From the NCBI GenBank assembly GCA_035771165.1, contig JAWNZC010000106.1, positions 2,814,501-2,878,500 on the forward strand: a stretch of DNA of 64,000 bases, given 5' to 3'. Below, one piece after another: positions 56,194 to 64,000 of the stretch (positions are counted from its first letter, which is position 1; every line of letters begins with the position of its first letter). The translations under genes were made by a program, and so were the position numbers. Source of the DNA: Paragorgia papillata (Eukaryota; Cnidaria; Anthozoa; Scleralcyonacea; Coralliidae). Below the pieces are notes generated by a model that saw nothing but the letters and a program-made list of their open reading frames with translations, searched no databases and was not told where the DNA came from.

Positions 56194-57242
56194 ACGACCT
56201 CGTACCCAGAGATATCCGTGAGGGCCACGAAAACATGATTGTAAGTCATGTCCTATCTAATCCCAGGTACTTCATGTAATCCTAACCCAGGAACTCGTGC
56301 GTCTAAGACCCCGTTTACACGATGCCGGTACAATTTGAAAACGGAACAAAACCATGCCGGTGTGTAAATACAGGCCAAAAAGTCTTGCGTTTACACGGTG
56401 CCGGTATAATATAATGACGGATTAGCACGTGACTATTCTCTTCCAATGAGAATTGAGAAGACTTTGTGAATACTGCTGACACGAATACTGTGGTCGTATA
56501 TATCGTGATTACCGTCATCAAACTGTTACGGCACGGGCGTTTACACGATACCGTTAGTGTTCCGTTTTCATTTCATGCCGTCAAGGAACCCGTCTTCATT
56601 TTGTGCCGTTTTCATGTCATTTTTGTGCCGGTATCGTGTAAACGCAAGGCCTAAACGGCATGATTTTGTTCCGTTTTCAAATTGTACCGGCATCGTGTAA
56701 ACGGGGTCTAAAACATTGACTTATAACCAAAATGACAACGACAAAAAGAAAATGTCGGGCAAAGGCAGTGAACTGAATAGATAACCTTAAAGCTAATTAG
56801 CCAATCAAGAAATGAAGCCCAGATATGACCACTGCTGTATGTCAGTTCAGTCGACCATGAGTTGACATCACTGAGCTATATAGGCCTAAAATGTCGCGCG
56901 CTTGACTTTTTTTCTTTTGTCTTGTGGAAAACTATTAAATTTCAACAATAAAAAAGTCGAGCGCACAACATTGAACTTTGCTGGCATGTTGGCTTATTGA
57001 GATTGCAGCTATCCAAAGAGTTCTCTTAGGAATAGTGAAGAAATATGTGCATTGTTTCACAAATATAACTCGAATCCGTAAAAAAATTACCTATTTTCTC
57101 AAGCTTTTCATGGACAATTGACTGGAGAAATAGATATAAAAGTATTTTATAATACTGATCGGAAGACTGTAAGTTGCAGTCAAAGTTGCTGTCTGCCTTT
57201 ACCGCGCAATTTTCTTGTCCTCACAGGTCCTGGGTACGAAGT
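56194..57242. mobile_element. CTCGTACCCAG-family element, about 1.05 kb, with nested MITE
   Basis: ACCTCGTACCCAGAGATATC at the left, CACAGGTCCTGGGTACGAAGT at the right (first 20 bp quoted are CACAGGTCCTGGGTACGAAG). Flanks GACCTGACG / GACGTGATG agree at 7 of 9 positions, an eroded duplication. Confidence 0.6.
56307..56708. mobile_element. PIF/Harbinger-type MITE, 402 bp, TAA duplication
   Basis: GACCCCGTTTACACGATGCC / GGCATCGTGTAAACGGGGTC, continuing through GGTACAATTTGAAAACGG; arms about 50 bp. TAA at 56304-56306 and 56709-56711. Further internal copies of GTTTACACG(A/G)TGCCG. Confidence 0.85.
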
Positions 57243-59224
57243 GACGTGATGACAAACTAAATAACCCATACTCACAAAATATATTTAACAAAAGCGCTAA
57301 TTAAAGGATTTTCACTCAAACTATGTTCCTCTTGTTGTCTTGAACGATTGAAAGAGAGCAATCATTCAATTCGGTCCATATTCATGGCTGTGGTTCGACA
57401 AACACACGATCCGTACTTTGCTGCAAAGAAATTAACGTTAAATTAAGTTAATATACATATATACATTACGGAATTACTGGATGAGGCTGGGTACGAAAAT
57501 GAAGAATTATGTAGTCCGTTAAAGTGCCTATAACCTTAAATAAGACATTACCGAAACTGATTCCAAAATATTTTTTTGATTTGAATTTCTAGTTTTTTTA
57601 ATGAGGTTTGTATACCCAAAATATAGTAATAAGGACGACGTCAAAGTAGGCATTGTGTTTCTTTCTCCTTTTTCCTATAAGTTGCTTTAAAATATTAATG
57701 AAAAACAAAAGGTACGCATAGCGTACATGTATAGCGTACATGTATCTGCGCCAAACCTGTTAGAAGAGAATTTATAGCCTAATAGACACTTCCCGAATTT
57801 GCTTCAATGCCTATGAAACAATGGCACGAACTCGAGGTTGGCAATGAAATCGTAATGCATCCACTATTATCCTTCATATTCAAGCTCAATTAGCCATTGT
57901 TCGTCCCCATTGAAGCAGATTTGGGAATTTTAAAGTTCAGTGAACATATAAATATGCGAATGAAATGACAGGTCAACCCTTGATATTAAAAATAATAAAT
58001 ATTGTGGGGCGGATCGTGGTTTATTAGATACAACTTACAGCAACCTATTTAAATAGGCAGTCTGAGTCAATGACTACATGTGTGTACTATTTTACTCTGT
58101 CTATATAAAACGCCAGACGATTTCATAAACACGTGTTGGCCTGACTCGATATAAAATCGCCCAACGAGTTGTAAAACTTTTGTCAACTTTTCAATGGTTC
58201 TGTATAACGCACAAAAGCTGGCAGATCACACTTTCAAGTTTACTATAAGTGATGTTAAAAATAGTTACCAGTCAGCAATTGTCTTTCTTCGAAAATAATA
58301 TGTTGCTCGTACAATATGGGGACGAAATATTATAAACACGATTGGATTAAAAAATACTTGTTCCCATCGTTCAAACAGATAGTTCGTAACGTTGACGCCA
58401 AAAAAATCTGAGCTTTGATTGTCCCGATTTAATTGCTGCGCATTGGTTGCATTTAAAAAAAAAGTTGACAGACATACATACACACACACACACAACAGGA
58501 TAGCAATATATCTGCAGCGCAGATACAAAAAGATAAAATATAGAATATACTTATTCAAGTATCATTAAGATGTAATATTACTCGTGCAACAAAATGTTAT
58601 ATGTGCAAATTACGCCTTTCTCAGCGGTGGATTTTATAACAAACGTACTTGCAGGGAGCTGCGTCCGGCATTGACGCACCGAGGTGGGGAGAGGCTAGCA
58701 GCTCCCCGAACCTACCCAGTGTAGAGAACGTAGCGTAGGTGGGGTTTTATCCCATACCACCAACAAGTTAACCTACAATTGCAAGCGGCATTTTGATTAC
58801 AATAATCCTTCTTTGATATTAATTTTACAACTCTCCGAATGCACATTGCTGAAGGAAGTGGTTCTTGGTGTTAAAACAATGTTAAATATTTAGTAAATTT
58901 TATTAAATACTATGATAAATATCACAATAATAAGAATCACACAATAAATAGTACCTCAATCAAAGGTGGTGCGCTCGCACCGAATCGGAAATGAGCTCGA
59001 AAAAAAGCGCACCTCTTCAGAACCAATAGGAAATCTGCTTTTACCCTGGGTATGGGATAATCCCTGTGATGAGTTAAATCGTTTTGTGTTAGCCAAAGTA
59101 AAATATATAAGACTCGAAAGTCGGATGGTGGCGAGAAAAAGTGATATGTTTTCAAGCCTACTTTGACGTCATCCTCATTACAATTTTGGAAAATTCAAAT
59201 ATCTAAAAGCTGAGACAGGTCTGC
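57243..59224. other. KDM6 3' side, no feature recognised
   Basis: A short CA microsatellite at 58480-58495. A lone CTGGGTACGAAAATG end-like motif at 57488. The AT-rich remainder has no coding evidence. Confidence 0.4.
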
Positions 59225-59635
59225 ACTTATTAAGAAAGGTGTCCACTTAAGAAAGGTATACACCTGAGAGGTGTCCACTTAAGAGGTGTCCGCTTAAGAG
59301 AGGTGTCAGCTTAACAGAGGTGTCCGCTTAAGTGAGGTGTCTGCTTAAGAGGGGTGTCCGCATAAGAGAGGTGTCCGCTTACGAGAGGTGTCTGCGTAAG
59401 GGAGGTGTCCGCTTAAGAGAGGTGTCTGCTTAAGAGAGGTGTCCGCTTAAGAGGTGTCCGCTTACGAGAGGTGTCCGCTTAAGAGAGGTATCCGCTTAAG
59501 AGAGGTGTCCGCTTAAGAGAGGTGTCCGCTTACGAGAGGTGTCTGCTTAAGAGAGGTGTCTGCTTAAGAGAGGTGTCCGCTTAAGAGAGGTGTCTGCTTA
59601 AGAGAGGTGTCCACTTAAGAGAGGTGTCTGTTAAT
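59225..59635. repeat. 17-bp minisatellite, about 24 units
   Basis: Unit GAGAGGTGTCCGCTTAA with 1-3 variants per copy (GTCTGC, GTCCAC, CTTACG). Related wording (CCTCTATTAAGTG, GGCCGCTTAATAC) occurs at 28894-28950. Confidence 0.95.
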
Positions 59636-59756
59636 ACGGTTTTTTTTGGTGTGTGTTTTAACGTTTTCTTACCGTTTCTTAAGTTTAATATTTCTAACCA
59701 TGATTTAGCCTACCCAGCTCCGTAAGGCAAACCGATATCAAGAAAGCTTAACTCAC

Positions 59757-59807
59757 CTGGTAGAGCCTAAAATCATTGTACGTCTTGTACAATTCACTCA
59801 TGGGAAG
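59757..59807 (-). CDS. KDM6 penultimate (or near-terminal) exon
   Basis: 17 codons, LPMSELYKTYNDFRLYQ, phase 0 at both ends. It corresponds to the 'ED-L...YD-F-L' helix that ends KDM6 proteins. Donor GTGAGT, acceptor AATAG. Only a short tail and stop should remain; I could not place that last exon between 48.8 and 59.7 kb. Confidence 0.7.
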
Positions 59808-59907
59808 CTATTCAAAAAAAATAAAAATCAGTAAGTGTTTACTAACTTAGCATGTTGTTAACAGACGGATTGACAATGCTAAGATACTTATATACTTATA
59901 TCTTGTT

Positions 59908-60435
59908 AAAGGGCACATGACTCGAAAATTAAGTTTGTCTTATTGAAAAGAACATTTAAAATGATAAAATAACATCTTTTGCAGTTTTTGGTTTCCTTGC
60001 TTCGTTTTTGAGATATTCCAGTTTGTTTGATATGCAAATGACACAACTTTTTACGTCACACGAGCATAATGAGTATTATGAGTTACCGAGAGAAGGTTAC
60101 ATATCTTTGTTATTGTGAAACGAAATCACTTGGAATTCTACATGTTTGGCGTTGTGGGTAGAAACAAGCACATGCTTCCTTTGAGTTAAGCCCATGTTTT
60201 CATAATAGCAAAGATATATAACCTTTTCTGATAACTCATTATGCACATGTGACGTAAAAAGTTGTGTCATTTGCATATCAAACAAGCTGGATATCAAACA
60301 AGCTGGAATATCTCAAAAACGAAATTTAAGCAAAACTTAATCTTCGAGTCATATGCCCTTTAAAGAGGCAAGGAAACAAAATTCTACGAAAGATGTTACT
60401 TTCTCATTTTAAGTGTTCTTTCAAATGGAATAAAA
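59908..60435. repeat. Family M1 foldback, rearranged copy
   Basis: Ends AAAGGGCACATGACTCGAAA / TTCGAGTCATATGCCCTTT enclose the usual arms (TTTCCTTGCTTCG, ATATGCAAATGACACAAC and complements). A further arm piece (GATGTTACTTTCTCATTTTA) lies outside the right end. Overlaps the KDM6 intron. Confidence 0.7.
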
Positions 60436-60616
60436 AAAAACTGTCCCCCCATATTTTTAACCAAAGCTGTCAAAATTAAAGCTGGACGTTGACTCAATTA
60501 TGAAATACGAGTCGCCCAACAGTTTACTGTAGTTTGCAACGTCTAGAACAAAAATCGATATTGCTGAATTTTTAAGAACATTCTTCATTATTTATTGTAG
60601 AGGTTCTTTCATCCTA

Positions 60617-61350
60617 AAGCCTAGTTCTCACTTGTCGTAAGAATCGTAAGAATCGGGGATCCCCGATCGTTGGCGATTCTTACGACAGCCAGGTTCACAC
60701 TTGCCGTGACTTGTCGTAATTCGTGCCAAAATTTAAACTTTAAAGACGGCGGCCTTAAACAGACGGATGATTCTACACGGACAACGACACTCCCTGAACC
60801 CGAAGGCAGTTTGCATTTTTAAATAACGAGAAAAGGCAGTGCGAATACTCTCATATCTTTGCTTGCAAGTATAAAGAACTTCTGTTTCATGACTGCCTTC
60901 GGTGGTATGCAAAGCAGCGATCTTCTTCCATGAATTCAATTTTAAGTTTTTATCCTTGAATTGTTCGCTACTCCTATTATACAGACAAGGGTATTATTTT
61001 ACAATTTCCATAAATGCGGTGTCTTCACCGTTTCTGAACTTTCCTGCTAGAGATTTCAGGTAGCTTTCGCTGGACGCCATCTTGTATTATCGAGAATCAT
61101 CCCCGATTGTCCCAGACGAGTGGTTTCAGTGTTCACACATGTCGTAACTAGTCGTAAGAATCCCCGATCGTCGGCGACCGTCTGGGATGCATTTTCCAAA
61201 TAGAAATGATTCCTATTCTTGCGATGCTTCCGATCAGATCGGCGACTGTCTGGGACGTTACTTCAGCCAAGTTCACACCTGTCGTAACAATCCCAAACGA
61301 TCGGGGACTGGAAAAATCCCCGATTCTTACGACAAGTGAGAACCAGGCTT
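60617..61350. mobile_element. PIF/Harbinger-like TIR element with MADF gene remnant, about 734 bp
   Basis: AAGCCTAGTTCTCACTTGTC and CGTAAGAATCGGGGAT pair with ATCCCCGATTCTTACG and GACAAGTGAGAACCAGGCTT. Subterminal GATCGTCGGCGA / GTCTGGGA motifs recur. Duplication not clear. Harbinger elements carry a Myb/MADF-type second protein, which fits the interior. Confidence 0.7.
60733..61080 (-). pseudogene. MADF-domain (Harbinger accessory DNA-binding) protein remnant
   Basis: MASSESYLKSLAGKFRNGED, then FMEIVK, a stop, YPCLYNRSSEQFKDKNLKLN, SWKKIAALHTTEGSHET and CKQRYESIRTAFSRYLK. The order 'V---P-LY-------KD-----W--IA-------C--R---LR--F-R' is the MADF fold. One in-frame TAA; otherwise open to 60733. 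Confidence 0.7.
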
Positions 61351-61482
61351 ATTAAGCAAAGATAAAATTGGACTTAGCATGATATGACAAAATGAAATAT
61401 GACAATTTCGAGAATAAACATTTATCTTTCAGTCAGAAGTGTGGTATTCCGACTAGTTACGCTAGTTGCAAGAAACACATAC

Positions 61483-61596
61483 CTGTTGCAATACAACAAA
61501 ACCTTGAAGTGTTTCGCTCGTTTTCCTTGCACAGTCTTGACAGTGTACTTGATGTTTCTTGTTGTTTGTGACAAATAGAATATTAAAAACCTCAAC
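61483..61596 (-). CDS. KDM6 zinc-binding domain exon
   Basis: 38 codons, phase 0, [20 protein letters not shown] then [18 protein letters not shown]. Contains the second Cys pair C-x2-C (HCQDCAR) of the KDM6 zinc module, with the family-typical EVFN-LFVT and GFVVL segments. Joined to the preceding exon it reads [12 protein letters not shown]. Acceptor TTTAG, donor GTATGT. Confidence 0.85.
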
Positions 61597-61725
61597 CTAA
61601 ATAAACAACAAAACAATCAAATTTACACCACTAATATGGCATCAAAGCCAAGTCTAACCGATCATTGGATAGTTGCACGTTCAAACTCTGTCTGGGGTTC
61701 AGAATTAATAGAACGTAGTACCAAC

Positions 61726-61852
61726 CTCGCACACGCAACAATAATGAGCAGCTTCATGTTCCTCTCGCCTTTGCAGAATAACAGCAAAGCCAGCCTCTTT
61801 TAAACAGTCCAACGTTACTTGACAGTATTTCAACACACGAGCCAAAATGTGC
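61726..61852 (-). CDS. KDM6 (UTX/JMJD3-type H3K27 demethylase) exon, C-terminal helical and zinc region
   Basis: One base plus 42 codons, HILARVLKYCQVTLDCLKEA to EHEAAHYCCVCE. The family demethylates histone H3 lysine 27 with an upstream JmjC domain (not in the window), followed by a helical region and a GATA-like zinc-binding domain. The Cys pair at the exon end (CCVC) matches the first zinc ligands in 'HYC..CEVEVF'. Acceptor TTTCAG, donor GTTGGT. In order it is followed by the exons at 61483 and 59757. Whether the orthologue is UTX- or JMJD3-like cannot be told from this part. Confidence 0.8.
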
Positions 61853-62009
61853 CTGAAATAGAGATTCTCTAGTGAATTGCACGTTTCTTTTCATTCACAA
61901 TACGACAAACAATACGACAGACGACAACTTCATTTCTACAATAGTATAGTGTTTTCAGCATAAAGTCGGTAAAGTTTCGTTTGTTTTTGTTGTACAAGCT
62001 GTTGTAAGA

Positions 62010-62081
62010 GCTCCAGACGGGACTCGAATCCACAACCTTCCAAGTGCTAGCCGAATGCTCTAACCATGGAACCACTGGAAC
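62010..62081 (-). tRNA. tRNA-Ala(AGC)-like 72-nt cloverleaf, possibly SINE or pseudo-tRNA
   Basis: Acceptor GTTCCAG/CTGGAGC (7 pairs, one G-U), D-stem GTTC/GAGC with loop CATGGTTA, anticodon stem TTCGG/TTGGA with loop CTAGCAC (anticodon AGC), variable AGGTT, T-loop TTCGAGT. The T-stem is weak, with A53-C61 mismatched where G-C is nearly invariant, and the anticodon stem relies on G-U pairs. No TTTT terminator directly follows on the minus strand (TCTTACAACAGC). A tRNA relic or SINE head is more likely than a working gene. Confidence 0.45.
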
Positions 62082-62196
62082 GCAGATGGTAGACCAAGGT
62101 TGTTTACGATATTTATACCTGGGAGGAGCTGAGTTTAACTTAGGATAGCTTGTACAGCAAAAACAAAACGAAACTTTAACTTCAATCCCTATTAAG

Positions 62197-62789
62197 GTGA
62201 CTCCCCTTCTTGAACAGTGGCAAAATGCAAGTTTCAACTTTAGAAAGTGCTTATGGATATTTTGAAATATGAATGAAACAGACGTTGTCCATAGAATAAC
62301 GTTCAGGGCATCAAATACTGTTAAGAAATGAAGTGTTTCAGCCGTTGCCATGACAAAATTGACGTTTCAAAATGGCCGTAAATTTACATTTAAGCCAATT
62401 TATTTCAAAAACGAGTTCGGTCACCCCCAAACATTTCTTCGAGTTTAAGTAATCAATAGTAAGATTTTAAGACAATTTTGTAGATCCATTTCTTTTTTTG
62501 AAAACAGAAAACCATAATTTTTCTTCAATAAAAAAATTGGATCTACAGAATTTTTTTAAGTCTGCCTATTGATTACTTAAGCTTAAAGAAATATTTTAAT
62601 GCAAAAAAAATTGTCACTGTTGTCATAGCAACGGCTGAAACACTTTATTTCTTAGCAGTATTTGATGCCCTGAACGTTAGAATACTATGCTTAACTTTAG
62701 TTTCGTTCTTTTCCAAAATATCCATAAACACTTTCTGAAGTTGAAACTTGCATTTTTTCCCACTGTTCAAGAAACAGTAGGGAGCCACT
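62197..62789. mobile_element. Foldback MITE with TTAA flanks, about 593 bp
   Basis: GGTGACTCCCCTTCTTGAAC on the left pairs with GTTCAAGAAACAGTAGGGAG on the right. Long arms continue through GCAAGTTTCAACTTTAG, GATATTTTG, CAGGGCATCAAATACTG and TAAGTAATCAATAG. TTAA on both sides (62193-62196, 62790-62793) as for Kolobok or piggyBac types. Confidence 0.8.
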
Positions 62790-62799
62790 TTAAATTAAT

Positions 62800-63200
62800 A
62801 ATGGAATTTCAAAAAATAACAATATCTTGCAATCAAGGTGGGGGTTTGTTGTAAATATTTAAACTTATCCAATCATTCATGAAGAAAATTAAAAAAAAAG
62901 GAATGTTTATTAAGGTGTTGTAAATCGGATACAAATTCGTCCTATTTACATAAACTTTCCGATCGATTTTCTCAATTTAAACAACAATTATATATTTAAG
63001 ATTGTTGATAAATCTGAACAATTGTACGTGAATTAGATAAGTCATTTACAATATTTGCCCATAAATGTAAATGCCCATACCATCCAAACGCTCATATTGT
63101 ACGTATTACATACAAAATATAAACAATAAGAGGGAATAATAAGTGATCATTTCGATCATTTAACAGATTAATTAGAAATCTAACGTAGAGTCTAAAGGCC
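62800..63200. other. KDM6 intron stretch, nothing recognised
   Basis: AT-rich. GATTGTTGATAAATCTG also occurs at 22437, so it is repeat-derived at least in part. Confidence 0.45.
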
Positions 63201-63419
63201 TGGCCAAACGCTTTCAACATTTCATTCAACATCGTTAAACATTGTTGAATTCAACCGTGATTCAACATGTTGAAAGCGTTTGGCCACCCTGTTGAATGAT
63301 GTTGAACGTTGTTGAATGGTGTTGAACGAAATTTGAACATGTTCAAATTTTCGTTCAACATGCGTTCAACAATGTTGAACGATGTTGCATGAAATGTTGA
63401 AAGCGTTTGGCCAGGCCTT
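63201..63419. mobile_element. PIF/Harbinger-like foldback MITE, about 219 bp
   Basis: AAGGCCTGGCCAAACGCTTT and CAACATTTCAT pair with ATGAAATGTTG and AAAGCGTTTGGCCAGGCCTT. The interior repeats GTTGAA/TTCAAC many times. Flanked by TA(A)/(T)TA-like bases. Confidence 0.8.
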
Positions 63420-64000
63420 AAAAACGATTAGCCACGTCCTACGACGTAATCACAAAGGCGCATCATGTAATGTACACCCCGCTACAGTAGCACGCTACGA
63501 TATACTGTTCAATTTTTTATGCAATTTGTCTCGCAATGGCTAAATCTCTTGCATTGCAGTTACATAAGCAGAGGATTTACACTATGCAATGTTTCTGTAA
63601 CTTGTCTCGTCAAGGCGACTGAAGAGGACTGGAGCGGTTAACAAAGCGTATTTTTATTGGTAGATTGCACAAATTGTTGCGAAACAAGTTGCAAGAGATG
63701 TGTTACACTGTGCAATGCTAGAATAACCCGTTGCAGCGTTGCCACAATCGTTGCAAAATGTATAACTTGATTCTATTTCGTGCAACACTTGCATACTGCA
63801 ATAAAAATGTTGCAAGACTTGGTGATTAGTTGCGTCGCAACAAAATTCCCAGACAAGTTGCACAAAACTATGGATATATAGTGTAACAACGCCCATAGCC
63901 ACTGGAAAGGGAGAGGGCTGTGAAAGTGGGCGTGACTGAGATTCATGTTATTGTTCGCCAAATTCAAGATCACGTGACGTTGAACCTGCATGATTGAGCA
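63420..64000. other. Repeat-rich end of window, no gene recognised
   Basis: TTGCA, GTTGC and TGCAAT motifs recur throughout, including ACAAGTTGCA and its relatives at 63685 and 63853. Probably old foldback repeat. The next upstream KDM6 exon must lie beyond 64000. Confidence 0.4.

Noticed and set aside
59225..59635. Possible CRISPR-like array of 17-bp repeats
   Set aside because: Units are directly adjacent with no unique spacers, and the sequence is eukaryotic; it is a minisatellite.
61869..62351. 160-residue minus frame
   Set aside because: Reads through a tRNA-like segment and a MITE arm; not a gene.

Overview
The window looks like intron-rich, AT-rich metazoan nuclear DNA, probably from a cnidarian (anthozoan). 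This is inferred from gene structure and from a repeat mix of Penelope-like, BEL/Pao, Ty3/gypsy, LINE, hAT, PIF/Harbinger, Tc1/mariner and Mutator-like elements; no species can be named. There are no operons. Most long open frames are transposon remnants or microsatellite artefacts.

Two host genes lie on the minus strand, head to tail. The 5' part of a TBC1D32 (Broad-minded) orthologue runs from a start codon at 48546 down to 2755. I assembled 15 exons with GT/AG junctions and matching phases, 561 codons in all; the gene continues past the left edge. Three exons near the 3' end of a KDM6-type (UTX/JMJD3) histone H3K27 demethylase gene lie at 59757-61852, carrying its C-terminal zinc-binding region. 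The last KDM6 exon and all upstream exons were not found.

The other sequence is mainly transposons, many nested. (1) 31603-36018 is a complete hAT transposon (8-bp target duplication, CAG/CTG ends, 882-aa intact transposase) inserted in a LINE, itself in TBC1D32 intron 3. (2) 50082-54422 is a gypsy element with 109-bp LTRs; most of pol is deleted so that protease runs into integrase, and the right LTR hosts three further insertions. (3) One terminal-inverted-repeat family (ends CAxxCTCGTACCCAG, 9-bp duplications) recurs about seven times; one copy carries a decayed RecQ-like helicase fragment. (4) Several foldback repeats carry hammerhead-ribozyme-like cores as in Penelope-like elements, and a GIY-YIG fragment of such an element is at 15.3 kb. 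(5) Other repeats are Harbinger-like MITEs with TWA duplications (one with a MADF-protein remnant), mariner-like MITEs, a TTAA MITE, a THAP-bearing element, and a foldback family with TGACGTCA palindromes.

Micro- and minisatellites are long and varied: decamer CAGAGACACG at 12.2 kb, AAAC/AACG at 21.4 kb, heptamer CAATCTA at 24.9 kb, GTTT at 43.1 kb, TTAG/CGTT at 45.2 kb, 17-mer at 59.2 kb.
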